DNA from: Bacteroides intestinalis DSM 17393
GTDB taxonomy: Bacteria; Bacteroidota; Bacteroidia; Bacteroidales; Bacteroidaceae
Length of the DNA stretch: 64,000 nt
Assembly (NCBI RefSeq): GCF_000172175.1
Contig: NZ_ABJL02000006.1
Coordinates: 434,001 to 498,000, forward strand
Direction: 5' to 3'
The notes under the pieces were generated by a model. The model was not told where the DNA came from, did no database searches, and saw only the letters and a program-made list of their open reading frames with translations. The position numbers and the translations under genes are program-made. Positions 9,000 to 17,694 of this stretch are shown here, in pieces. Position 1 is the first letter of the stretch, and the number at the start of each line of letters is the position of its first letter.

Positions 9000-9103
9000 T
9001 TAATAAGGGCTGCCCAAAAAGAAAAAAATGCAGTTGCCATCCTATAGATACTTGCAGAAAGGATAAAATTTACTTTTAGACCTTTTGGGATAGCCCTTAT
9101 TAA
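9000..9103. repeat. MITE-like element with terminal inverted repeats
   Basis: The ends TTAATAAGGGCT (9000-9011) and AGCCCTTATTAA (9092-9103) are perfect 12-bp inverted repeats. The match continues inward as CCCAAAA against TTTTGGG with one or two offsets. The 104-bp length, the lack of coding capacity and ends of the GGGCTGyCCCAAAA type seen on insertion sequences point to a non-autonomous transposon remnant. On the minus strand it lies just after the stop of the large helicase gene and could also stop transcription. Confidence 0.5.
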
Positions 9104-9126
9104 TACTTCAGATAAAATTCCTTAGG

Positions 9127-12100
9127 TTATATTTTCAATCCTTTGGACCGGGTTTCCTCCTTGGCATACAGTCCCGGACGCCCGATTATGACATGGTTGG
9201 CAACGATACTATCCGCCGGACTGCGTATCTGCGGCGGTGCATTTTCGGGATATTGCGCCTGCCTGTTCCTCACATCTTCCGCTTCCGGCTTGAGCTGTTG
9301 CCCTTCATTCTCCTTTTCTGCGACTTCGGGCGTGGGTGGCGCAAGCTCCAGCTGAATTTTTCGGTCAAGGGCGGCAAGTTCGGACTTCAACTGCTTCAGC
9401 TCGTCCTCCTTCTTCCACACCTTACCCGCTATCTCCTGTAACTGCGGTATCTCCATCTCCAGCACCTCGTTCTTCGCCTTGTACTGGTCGATGATGGAGG
9501 GTATCCTCTCCATCGCGTTGAGGAAGTTGCGGGCGGCGGCCAACGGGTCAGCCATCGCCAGATGCCCGTTGTTGTAGGTGTACTTGTAGTTCCCCTCGAC
9601 CACGAAGCGGTTGTCGGTGAACTCCAATCCCTCTTTGAGTATCCTTTCGCTCACCACCTTTATCGGAAAACCGTAAAGTTCACCGACCTGCGTGTACAAC
9701 CCTCCGGTCGTGGCATTCTTGGCTATCTCCTGCAAACGCTTTCCGATGACCTTCTCATCGGCGGAATCCACTCCGTCCACCTTTATTATATTAAGGCGGT
9801 TGCCCTCCTTGTCGGTCTGCACCACCGACAGGAAGCGGTTCCAGTCCTCCGTCATGGCATCTATGAAAGCCGTGTTGTTGCGCAACTCGCCGGTCTTTGA
9901 CTCCAGCTTGAACTCCGAATCACGCTTGCCCTTGTTGAACGACTTGCGTTCCCCTTCGAGCGATGCGATCCGCTTTTCCAGTTTCGCCTTGTCCAACAGG
10001 TCGGTATTGCCGGAGAGCAACGCCATGTATTCCGAGAAATTCATGCCCGATTTTTCGTCCATTGCCCCCTCGTCGATGGTACGCGCACCCATCGCACCGC
10101 TTTTGAGCTGGCTTATGAAAGTCTGCTTGCAGTGCAGGAGGTTGAACTTGTAGCTGTCCAGTGACTTCTCCACCGCGTAGATGATTACATCCACGTTGTT
10201 CCCGGCGAAATGTTTGGCAATCTCATTACCTGCCCTAACTCCGCGTCCGTCACGCTGTTGCAAGTCGGACGGTCGCCACGGCGTATCGAGATGATGGATA
10301 GCCACACACCGTTTCTGGGCGTTCACACCCGTTCCGAGCATAGAGGTAGAGCCGAACAGCACACGCACCGTCCCGGCGTTCATGGCGTCTATCACCGCCT
10401 TCCGCGCCTTGTCGGTCTTGCACTCCTGAATGAAGCGCACCTCGCTTGGCGGTATACCGTAGTCCTCCGTCAGTTTGCGCTTGATTTCCGAATAGACGTT
10501 CCACCCGTCGCCCGGCTGGTATGTCCCCAAATCAGAGAAAACGAACTGCGTGCCTTTCTGGGCGTCGTATTTTTGATAATACTCCGCGATCATCTTGGCA
10601 CAGTGACTCGCTTTGTTGTCGGGATGATCTTCGTAATTCGGGTCTATCATGCGCATGTCGAGTGCCATTTTCCGGGCATAGTCCGTGGCGATGAGCATCT
10701 TCGCCTTTTCTTCCGTTTCCGAAAGCGGCAGCCTGCCCAACAAGGTGGCATCGCCCGTCTTGGCGAACTGCATCAGTTTCTGTATGAAGTCCTCCTGTTC
10801 CGGCGTGGGCGGTATATGGTGCAGTATCTCGTTCTTGGCAGGACGGTCAACGCCCACATCCTCCGCCGTGCGGTAGTCCGTGATTTCATTATAGAAGGCG
10901 GCAAGCTCCGGCACTTTGATGAAGTAGCGGAAACGCTCCTTCTGGACCACATTGTTCGTCACGTTAAATTCAAAATCCGTCGTCTTCTTGGCAAATATCG
11001 CCGCCCAAGCGTCGAAACACCTTATGTCCTGCCGTTCCAGCTCCTTCGGGCGCAGGTACTTGAACAGCAGGTACAATTCAGTCAGTGAGTTGCTGATAGT
11101 CGTGCCGGAGAGGAAGGTCGCACCCAAGTCTTTTCCTGTGCGCTCCTGTATGGTGCGTATGGCAAAGAGCATGTTAAGTGCCTTCTGGCTTCCCTCGCTG
11201 TTTCCCAATCCCGCCACACGGTCGTGGCGCGTGTTGAAAGTCAGATTCTTGAACTGGTGGCTCTCATCTATGAAGATGTGGTCGATGCCCATCTGCTTGA
11301 AATCCACCACGTCGTCCGTGCGTGACTTTATGGCGTGTTCCACCTTCTCCAGCTTCGCTTCAAGGTTGTGCTTGCGCTTCTCCAATCCTTTCAGCATCGC
11401 CCGCGACACGTTCTTTCCCTGCTGCCGTAGCACTTCGAGGTTTTCCTCCACCGTGTCAAGCTCTGCTTGCAGGATGCGCTGCTGCAATTCCGGCGACTGC
11501 GGTATCTTGCCGAACTGGTCGTGCGACATGATGACGCAATCGTAGTCGTTGTTCTTTATATTATTGAAGAAGCGCACACGGTTGGCGGTCGAAAAGTCCT
11601 TCTCCGAAGCGTACAGAATACGTGCGTTGGGATATGCCGCCTGATAGGTGGCTGCAATCTCCGCAACGTTGGCTTTCAGCCCGATAATCATCGGCTTGTG
11701 TGCCAAATTCAGACGCTTCATCTCATGCGCGGCGATGCACATTATCAGCGTCTTACCGGTTCCCACCTCGTGGTCGCAAATTCCGCCGCCGTTCTGTTTC
11801 AACATCCAGACGCAATCCATCTGTGAGGGATAGACGCTCTTGATACCCCGGCTTGCCAGCCCTTTCAGGTTGAGGTCGGGAAAGGTCTGATGGGAGCCGT
11901 CGTAGCGCGGGCGCACGAAACAGTTGAACTTGCGGTTATACATCGTCACAAGCCGCTCCTTGAACTGCGGCGACTGCTCTTCGAGCCATTCGGAGAAGCC
12001 GTTTCGTATCTCGTCAATCTTGGCGTTGGCGAGTTGTATTCCCTCGCTGTCGCGCATCTTGATGTCGTTGCCATGCTCGTCCTTGCCGATGGACTTCATC

Positions 12101-14943
12101 ATGTCAGGGCAGGTGTTGTGCAGGGCGTGTTTTAGGAGGTGCATACCGTCATAGTTCCGGTAATACCCCTTCACCAGAAACTCGTCCGTGATTTTCATGG
12201 TGCGGTAGCCGCACACCACCGAAAACTCGTCCATGCTTGCGGAATAGGCGATTTTCACCTCCGTGTCGAACAGCCGGCTCATGTAGGCGGCATAGACACC
12301 CGTCGGAATCCAGCGTTCCCCGAAATTGAAGTCCAGATCCTCGAAGGCGATGCGCTGCGGCTCGGCATCTTTCAGAGCCTCCAACGCCTGCTTCACCTCC
12401 GGCATACGCTCATTTTCGGGATTGTCACCCATCCATGCCTCTATGCGTTCCGCTTTCTCTATGACATTTCCGGCGATGAAACGGTCTTTGATTTCGTAAC
12501 CGGTCACGAGCGGATTGTAGTAGATGCGCCCTTGCAGGGCAGTGAGCAAATCCTCCGCCGTGCTGTCGGTTATCTCCCGCATATAGTCGAGATTGACCGT
12601 ACCATATTTGTTGAGCGACGCAGACAGGGCTTCTTCGGGAGAGCCTACGTTGGCATGGCTCTCCACCGCGAAGGAAACAGGATGCTCGAAGATGTCCGCC
12701 TTGACGAACTTTCCGTTTTCCATCCGTTCCAGCGAAAGGATGTCGCGCCCGCCCGCATCCATCATCACTAACTTCACGTTCTGCTTGGCGTTGAGGTTGC
12801 CGTAGCGCATGACAAACTCATCGTAACAGGTATTCAGATGCTCTCGCCACGGAACATTTGCCTCGCGCCGGAGCGATTCATAACGGTACAGACGCTCGTA
12901 GGCGTCACGCAGCGACACATACAACAACGCCTTTTCCTTCTGGTATCCTTTCAGGTCGAGCGGCTGGAATGTCGCCCCGTATGGCGTGATGTCTTTCAGG
13001 TAGCCGATGTTATGACGCCCCCGGTCAGCCACCAGCGACCCTTCGCGCAGGTGCATCTCCGGCGTGCGGTGGTAGGCACGCGGAGAAAGGTCCACGACTT
13101 CCTCCTTCGGCTTTTCCGCTTCGATGTCGGGGAAAAGGAAAGTCCCCACCGCTTCCGATGGGGTATCTGTAACGGCAGGTGCGGCGACTGCCTCCGGCTG
13201 TGTTTCCTCCTGTCGTGGCTGCTCACGGGAAGTTTCCGGCACGGCTTTCACTTCCGTCTTTTCCGCCACTTGTTTCTCGTTATGCTGCCTTGCCAGTTCC
13301 CGAAGTTCTTTCCTACGCTCCGGCGTCAAACCCATCATCATTTCATAGAAACCGTTGATGGGAGGATTGGTATCCCAGTCCAGTGTGGCATAGATGTCGT
13401 CCGGGTCGGCAGGCTTGGCGGTGTTCTCCGCTTTCACCTCCTTATTCTCCATTGCGGGTTTTGCAGTTGGAGCTGTCGGTGTAACCGTGACTTTCGGTTT
13501 GGGCGGAGTGGACTTTGCCGTAACTGCCTTTTTCACCGTCTTTTTCTTTTTGGAGGTTTTCGGTTGGCTGACCTCTTCCGTCATCCCCCAGAGGTCAAGC
13601 AGGGTGAGCTGCACGCCTGCGGAATATTGCGGGCGCGGTTCTATCTCCGGCTTTTCATCTGCGGGTTGCGGCTTTTCTGTCGGAGTTTCCACCGTCTGCG
13701 CCGAGGATACTGTTTCCAATTTTATGGCAGGACGCTCTACTTTATTTTGAACGGCAACTTTTTCTTCCGTTCCTGCCTGCCGGATTGAACCCGAATACAA
13801 GCGCATGGCAAGCCTGTAATGGAAATCCTCGTCGAGCATACGGCGCAAATCCCCGGCGATGCCTGCTGCCTTGCCCTCGTGCAGATAAACCATAGCGGGC
13901 TTCCCGTAGGGGTCTGTGTCAAGTTTCGCCATCGTATGCACGATGCGTTCCGGGTGGTGGATGAAATAGGCGTTGTCGGTCAGGGCGGTTTTCGTGTCCG
14001 TCTGTATCACGGTCATCAGCCGCTCGTCCTGCGACATTTCCTTCTTGCTGAGGTTCTTTTGCAGGACAATCAGGTCACTGCCCACCTCCGTGCCCGCGTT
14101 GTCCGTGAACAGGTTGTTGGGCAGGCGTATCGCGGATACCAGATTGGCCTGACTGAACAGCTCGTTACGCACGGAGGTCTTGGTGCTATTCAATACCCCT
14201 TGCGAGGTGATGAACGCCACGATACCGCCGTCACGCACGGCATCCAGTCCTTTGAGAAAGAAATAGTTGTGGATGGTTTTCTGGGCGGAGCGTCTGCCGA
14301 AAGAGTCGCTCCGCTGAAACTCCGCGTCGAACACGGCAATGTCACCGAACGGAATGTTGGACACCGCCAAGTCGAAATAATTGTTGAACGGTCTTTCGAT
14401 TTTCTCAAAACCGCAGGTGCGCATTTTCTGGTCGGGATAGAGATGCCTCAAGATTGTACCCGTGAGCAGATCCTTCTCGAAAGCCATCACATCCGCATTG
14501 GGGCTGTGCCGCAGCATGGAATCCACGAACACGCCGACACCTGCCGACGGTTCGAGCATACGGGCGGGGCGGACGCTGTAATCTGCCAGCACGTCCGCGA
14601 TGGTGTCGGTTATCTCTTTGGGGGTGTAGAAAGCGGTCAGCACGGACGCTTTCAGCGAATCCACAAACCGCTTGTACTCTGTTTCGTCCTTGCTGTTCTC
14701 ACGGATAAGCCTGTGCAGCTCCACCGTCGGGGCGAACAGTTCGAGGTCGGATTTCGCCCACCGGACGGCATCCGTCAGTTCCTTTGCAGGGTTGAGGATA
14801 CATTTCAGACCGCCGAAACCGCAGTACCTTTGAAGTATGGCACGCTCTTCGGTTGTCGCTGTCCTATTTTCCCTGTCAAGGATGAATGCCGTCCGTATCG
14901 CCTCGATGTTGTCCCGCAGTTTCTGTTTGCGGTTAAACGCCAT
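9127..14943 (-). CDS. Giant N6-adenine methylase / SNF2-type helicase fusion of CTn elements
   Basis: A 1938-residue cytoplasmic protein. The N-terminal part carries a methyltransferase fold: SAGVGVFVD as the SAM-binding motif and NIPFGD (about residue 198) in the place of the usual NPPY. A low-complexity linker rich in Lys, Pro, Thr and Glu follows (about 400-600). The helicase part has HEVGTGKT (about 1055), the DEAH-type box IDESHQFKN (about 1227) and motif VI QRDGRGVRAG (about 1564). The C-terminus is coiled-coil-like. Such proteins occur in Bacteroides conjugative transposons and are thought to protect or process element DNA during transfer; which role applies here is inference. Its start overlaps the DUF1896 gene by 11 bp. 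GC content is higher than in the flanking chromosome. Confidence 0.9.
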   Translation of the reverse strand: MAFNRKQKLRDNIEAIRTAFILDRENRTATTEERAILQRYCGFGGLKCILNPAKELTDAVRWAKSDLELFAPTVELHRLIRENSKDETEYKRFVDSLKASVLTAFYTPKEITDTIADVLADYSVRPARMLEPSAGVGVFVDSMLRHSPNADVMAFEKDLLTGTILRHLYPDQKMRTCGFEKIERPFNNYFDLAVSNIPFGDIAVFDAEFQRSDSFGRRSAQKTIHNYFFLKGLDAVRDGGIVAFITSQGVLNSTKTSVRNELFSQANLVSAIRLPNNLFTDNAGTEVGSDLIVLQKNLSKKEMSQDERLMTVIQTDTKTALTDNAYFIHHPERIVHTMAKLDTDPYGKPAMVYLHEGKAAGIAGDLRRMLDEDFHYRLAMRLYSGSIRQAGTEEKVAVQNKVERPAIKLETVSSAQTVETPTEKPQPADEKPEIEPRPQYSAGVQLTLLDLWGMTEEVSQPKTSKKKKTVKKAVTAKSTPPKPKVTVTPTAPTAKPAMENKEVKAENTAKPADPDDIYATLDWDTNPPINGFYEMMMGLTPERRKELRELARQHNEKQVAEKTEVKAVPETSREQPRQEETQPEAVAAPAVTDTPSEAVGTFLFPDIEAEKPKEEVVDLSPRAYHRTPEMHLREGSLVADRGRHNIGYLKDITPYGATFQPLDLKGYQKEKALLYVSLRDAYERLYRYESLRREANVPWREHLNTCYDEFVMRYGNLNAKQNVKLVMMDAGGRDILSLERMENGKFVKADIFEHPVSFAVESHANVGSPEEALSASLNKYGTVNLDYMREITDSTAEDLLTALQGRIYYNPLVTGYEIKDRFIAGNVIEKAERIEAWMGDNPENERMPEVKQALEALKDAEPQRIAFEDLDFNFGERWIPTGVYAAYMSRLFDTEVKIAYSASMDEFSVVCGYRTMKITDEFLVKGYYRNYDGMHLLKHALHNTCPDMMKSIGKDEHGNDIKMRDSEGIQLANAKIDEIRNGFSEWLEEQSPQFKERLVTMYNRKFNCFVRPRYDGSHQTFPDLNLKGLASRGIKSVYPSQMDCVWMLKQNGGGICDHEVGTGKTLIMCIAAHEMKRLNLAHKPMIIGLKANVAEIAATYQAAYPNARILYASEKDFSTANRVRFFNNIKNNDYDCVIMSHDQFGKIPQSPELQQRILQAELDTVEENLEVLRQQGKNVSRAMLKGLEKRKHNLEAKLEKVEHAIKSRTDDVVDFKQMGIDHIFIDESHQFKNLTFNTRHDRVAGLGNSEGSQKALNMLFAIRTIQERTGKDLGATFLSGTTISNSLTELYLLFKYLRPKELERQDIRCFDAWAAIFAKKTTDFEFNVTNNVVQKERFRYFIKVPELAAFYNEITDYRTAEDVGVDRPAKNEILHHIPPTPEQEDFIQKLMQFAKTGDATLLGRLPLSETEEKAKMLIATDYARKMALDMRMIDPNYEDHPDNKASHCAKMIAEYYQKYDAQKGTQFVFSDLGTYQPGDGWNVYSEIKRKLTEDYGIPPSEVRFIQECKTDKARKAVIDAMNAGTVRVLFGSTSMLGTGVNAQKRCVAIHHLDTPWRPSDLQQRDGRGVRAGNEIAKHFAGNNVDVIIYAVEKSLDSYKFNLLHCKQTFISQLKSGAMGARTIDEGAMDEKSGMNFSEYMALLSGNTDLLDKAKLEKRIASLEGERKSFNKGKRDSEFKLESKTGELRNNTAFIDAMTEDWNRFLSVVQTDKEGNRLNIIKVDGVDSADEKVIGKRLQEIAKNATTGGLYTQVGELYGFPIKVVSERILKEGLEFTDNRFVVEGNYKYTYNNGHLAMADPLAAARNFLNAMERIPSIIDQYKAKNEVLEMEIPQLQEIAGKVWKKEDELKQLKSELAALDRKIQLELAPPTPEVAEKENEGQQLKPEAEDVRNRQAQYPENAPPQIRSPADSIVANHVIIGRPGLYAKEETRSKGLKI

Positions 14944-15385
14944 ATTCGTCTAAGTAAAGGACGGTTGCTCCCGTCAGCTCCGTGTAGAGCAGGTCGTAAT
15001 CGGAAGACAGGGCGAAATTGTCATCCGAGAGGTCATAGACGGAGAACACGTTGCCGACAAGCGGCAGCAGTTTCAGGACAAAGGCTTCACGCTTCTCTTC
15101 CGGCACTTCATCGGCAAACTCGTTTTCCACGACTTCGCGGAGGATGGCGTAACGGGAATAATGCAGCCCGCGCAGCAGCGTGTCCATCGCCAGTTCCTGC
15201 GCACCATCGGCGGGATAGCCTTCAAGCCGTGCCCTCTCATACGTTTCGGCGGCACGGTCGGCCCGTTCCCGTATGAAAGCGGTGTCGTCAGCCTGTTCAA
15301 ACTTGTTCGTGCGGAGATAGTCCAGCAGGTACAGACCGTAATAGGAAAAGTCGGTCTGACCCTCGTTTTTCTTCTTGTTGTTCAT
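14933..15385 (-). CDS. DUF1896 family protein
   Basis: 150 residues from MNNKKKNEGQTDFSYYGLYLLDYLRTN. This is a DUF1896 protein, a small acidic family found next to the large methylase/helicase on Bacteroides conjugative elements. Its function is unknown. The upstream-extended frame to 15532 would run through a terminator hairpin and an inverted repeat and is not believed. The start at 15385 is immediately preceded by the 16-nt motif CCGCTAAATCCAAAGT (15387-15402), one base before the ATG. The stop overlaps the start of the downstream helicase gene, so the two are translationally coupled. Confidence 0.85.
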   Translation of the reverse strand: MNNKKKNEGQTDFSYYGLYLLDYLRTNKFEQADDTAFIRERADRAAETYERARLEGYPADGAQELAMDTLLRGLHYSRYAILREVVENEFADEVPEEKREAFVLKLLPLVGNVFSVYDLSDDNFALSSDYDLLYTELTGATVLYLDEYGV

Positions 15386-15386
15386 T

Positions 15387-15487
15387 ACTTTGGATTTAGC
15401 GGATTGATAATTAACGGGATAATCGGTTGGAAAAAGGAAGAAAAAGGCACTCGGTATCCCTCCGAGTGCCACCACTAAATCCAAAGT
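15387..15487. repeat. 13-bp inverted repeat around the small-RNA hairpin
   Basis: ACTTTGGATTTAG (15387-15399) and CTAAATCCAAAGT (15475-15487) are perfect inverted copies separated by 75 bp. The match extends to 16 bp with one mismatch. One copy is at the start of the DUF1896 gene, the other in the transcript after topB. Confidence 0.8.
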
Positions 15488-15500
15488 ATGAGTGTAATCC
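15441..15500 (-). ncRNA. rteR: Candidate RteR small RNA after the excision operon
   Basis: In CTnDOT, RteR is a small RNA encoded just downstream of exc that lowers tra gene expression. In that position the minus strand shows an unpaired-looking segment ACTTTGGATTTAGTGG (15472-15487), then a strong 9-bp hairpin GGCACTCGG/CCGAGTGCC (15446-15470) with a 7-nt loop and T5-CTTCC-T5. This is the usual form of a trans-acting sRNA, a seed followed by an intrinsic terminator. The 5' end is not determined: no clear promoter lies upstream and it may be processed from the topB transcript. The coordinates given are a minimum. The name rests on position, not on a sequence match I could run. Confidence 0.55.
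15446..15470 (-). terminator. Intrinsic terminator after topB/exc
   Basis: A 9-bp GC-rich perfect stem with a 7-nt loop, followed on the minus strand by TTTTTCTTCCTTTTT. It ends the excision operon, or the small RNA within it, before the DUF1896 gene. Confidence 0.85.
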
Positions 15501-15519
15501 GGTATCGAAGAACAATTCA

Positions 15520-17634
15520 TTACTCTGAACAAGTGGCAAAGTTAATACTATTTCTTCCGTCCTGAAAATTTCTTGTCCTTTTAGCCTCCGGGAACACAAA
15601 AGTCGTGTTATATTCCCCGTCAAAGGCGACAACAGCATCGAAACTCTTGCCCTGTTTGCTCTTGAACCCTTTGAGCAGCTTGGTATGCCCTTCGGTGAGC
15701 AGGTCTTTGATTTCATCGTCGGACAGGGTGCGTCCCGCTTTCAGCCGGAACACGGGCAGTCCGCACTCCGTGTTGTCGCAGCGTACCACCTTGCCGTAGA
15801 ACCGCATCCTGCCCGTGCCACACTTGGGACACGCGCAGCCGGAGTCACGGCTGCCGAAGAGCTTGTCGCACGAGATCAGTTCGGAGGTTATCTCACGTGT
15901 GTACGCCTCTATCTCCTTGCGGAAGGTGTCGTCGGACAGTTCCCCGCGCTCGATACGCGCCAGCTCCTTTTCCCATTCGCCCGTCATGGCAACATCGGCG
16001 ATGCGCATCGTCTTGACGACGGAATTGAGGGCAAGTCCTTTTTCGGTGGGAACAAGCGACTTCTTGCAGCGTTCCATGTAACCGCGCTTGAAAAGCGTTT
16101 CGATGATGGAGGCGCGTGTGGCGGGAGTACCGATGCCACAGTCCTTCATCGCCTGCCGCAGTGCGTCGTCCTCAATTTCCTTGCCCGCCGTTTCCATTGC
16201 CGAGAGCAGGGTGGCTTCGGTATGCAGCGGCTTGGGTTTGGTCTTTCCTTCGGTAATGGACGAGCCTTTCGGTGTCAGCGTGTCGCCTTCCTGCCAGCCG
16301 GGGATGGTAATTTCCTCTTTTTCCTCGCCATAGACGGCACGCCATCCGGTTTGCTTCACGACGCTGCCTTTTACGGTAAACTCCACTCCGGCACATTCCG
16401 CCGTGACAGTGGTCACATCCTTGACGCATTTCTCAGAGAATGCCTCGACCATGCGCCCGGCAATCATCTGATAGATGGTATTGTCCTCTTTGGAGAGGAA
16501 GAGCGGTTTCTCACCCGTGACGAGCAGGGCATGGTGGTCTGTCACCTTGCCGTCGTCCACGCTGCGGCGTGTCGGGGCGGCTTTTGCCCGCACCTTGTCT
16601 TTCCATTCGGGCTGTGTGCCGATGAAAGCGAGCAGTTTGGGAATTTCGGCAAACACGTCTTCGGGGATGTAGCGGCTTCCCGTTCTCGGATAGGTTATCA
16701 ACTTCTTTTCGTAGAGTTTCTGCGCGATTTCAAGCGTCTGTTCCGCCGTGAAGCCGTGCTTGGCGTTGGCTTCTTTCTGGAGCGTGGTCAGGTCGTAGAG
16801 CAAGGGAGTTTCCTCCGTCTTCTCCTTGCGCTCGGCTTTCGTGACAGTGGCGCAACCTGCCGCCTTTACCTTATTATATAGTTCCATCGCCGGTTCTTTC
16901 TCTTTCCATTTCTCGGAGGATGAGAATTTCACGACTTCGCCGTCGCAACCGTCCGTTGCGATATGGAGCTGCCAGAATGCTTCGGACGTAAAGCGGCGGT
17001 TCTCCCAGTAGCGTTCACATACCATAGCCAACGTTGGTGTCTGCACCCGCCCCACGGAATACGTGCCGTGTCCGGCGGCGATGGATAACGCCTGTGTGCC
17101 GTTGATGCCCACGAGCCAGTCGGATTCGCTCCGCGCTTTGGCGGCGAGGTAGAGGTTGTCGTATTTGCTGCCGTCTTCGAGTTTCCGCAGTCCCTCGCGG
17201 ATAGCTTTGTCGGTGAGAGAGCTGATCCACAGGCGCACGAAAGGAGTGGTGCAACCCGTATAGTGGTAGAGGTAGCGGAAGATAAGCTCTCCCTCGCGTC
17301 CGGCATCGGTCGCCACGATGATATGTTCGCTTGTGTCGAACAGTCTTTTGATGACTTTTATCTGCGACACCACGCCGCTGTCGGGCTTGTAACCTTTCTC
17401 CGTCCTGACCTGACGGGGGACGAGCGTGAATGTGTCGGGAATAATCGGGAGGTTGTCACGGACAAATCCGCGCACGCCGTAGCCGTCGGGCATGGCAAGC
17501 TGAACGAGGTGTCCGAATGCCCATGTCACGGCATAACCGCCTCCCTCGAAATATCCTTCCTCTCTCTTTGTCGCGCCCACGATGCGGGCGATTTCACGTG
17601 CCACGGAGGGCTTTTCTGCAATGATTGTCTTCAT
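15520..17634 (-). CDS. topB: DNA topoisomerase III (CTnDOT Exc)
   Basis: 704 residues, type IA topoisomerase. The TOPRIM domain has the conserved Glu in IIAEKPSVA (1-12) and DAGREGE (110-116). The catalytic tyrosine is Tyr315 in LITYPRTGSRYIP. A C-terminal four-cysteine zinc motif (CPKCGTGRM...CDNTECG) lies near 615-645. In CTnDOT this gene is called exc; its product has topoisomerase activity and is the last gene of the RteC-activated excision operon. The upstream DUF3945 gene ends 60 bp away; the gap carries a motif related to the one in front of the DUF1896 gene (17656-17683). Long open frames on the opposite strand here reflect the GC-rich codon usage. Confidence 0.95.
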   Translation of the reverse strand: MKTIIAEKPSVAREIARIVGATKREEGYFEGGGYAVTWAFGHLVQLAMPDGYGVRGFVRDNLPIIPDTFTLVPRQVRTEKGYKPDSGVVSQIKVIKRLFDTSEHIIVATDAGREGELIFRYLYHYTGCTTPFVRLWISSLTDKAIREGLRKLEDGSKYDNLYLAAKARSESDWLVGINGTQALSIAAGHGTYSVGRVQTPTLAMVCERYWENRRFTSEAFWQLHIATDGCDGEVVKFSSSEKWKEKEPAMELYNKVKAAGCATVTKAERKEKTEETPLLYDLTTLQKEANAKHGFTAEQTLEIAQKLYEKKLITYPRTGSRYIPEDVFAEIPKLLAFIGTQPEWKDKVRAKAAPTRRSVDDGKVTDHHALLVTGEKPLFLSKEDNTIYQMIAGRMVEAFSEKCVKDVTTVTAECAGVEFTVKGSVVKQTGWRAVYGEEKEEITIPGWQEGDTLTPKGSSITEGKTKPKPLHTEATLLSAMETAGKEIEDDALRQAMKDCGIGTPATRASIIETLFKRGYMERCKKSLVPTEKGLALNSVVKTMRIADVAMTGEWEKELARIERGELSDDTFRKEIEAYTREITSELISCDKLFGSRDSGCACPKCGTGRMRFYGKVVRCDNTECGLPVFRLKAGRTLSDDEIKDLLTEGHTKLLKGFKSKQGKSFDAVVAFDGEYNTTFVFPEAKRTRNFQDGRNSINFATCSE

Positions 17635-17694
17635 GTCTTCTTCTTTTTTGTTGATACTTTGGATTTTATTTTGGATTCAGTGGCGGACACGGGA

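Noticed and set aside
13819..15276. 485-codon open frame opposite the giant helicase gene
   Set aside because: Antisense shadow in GC-rich coding DNA; the helicase frame has clear catalytic motifs.
15685..16881. 398-codon open frame opposite topB
   Set aside because: Antisense shadow; the topB frame has the TOPRIM domain, catalytic Tyr and zinc motif.
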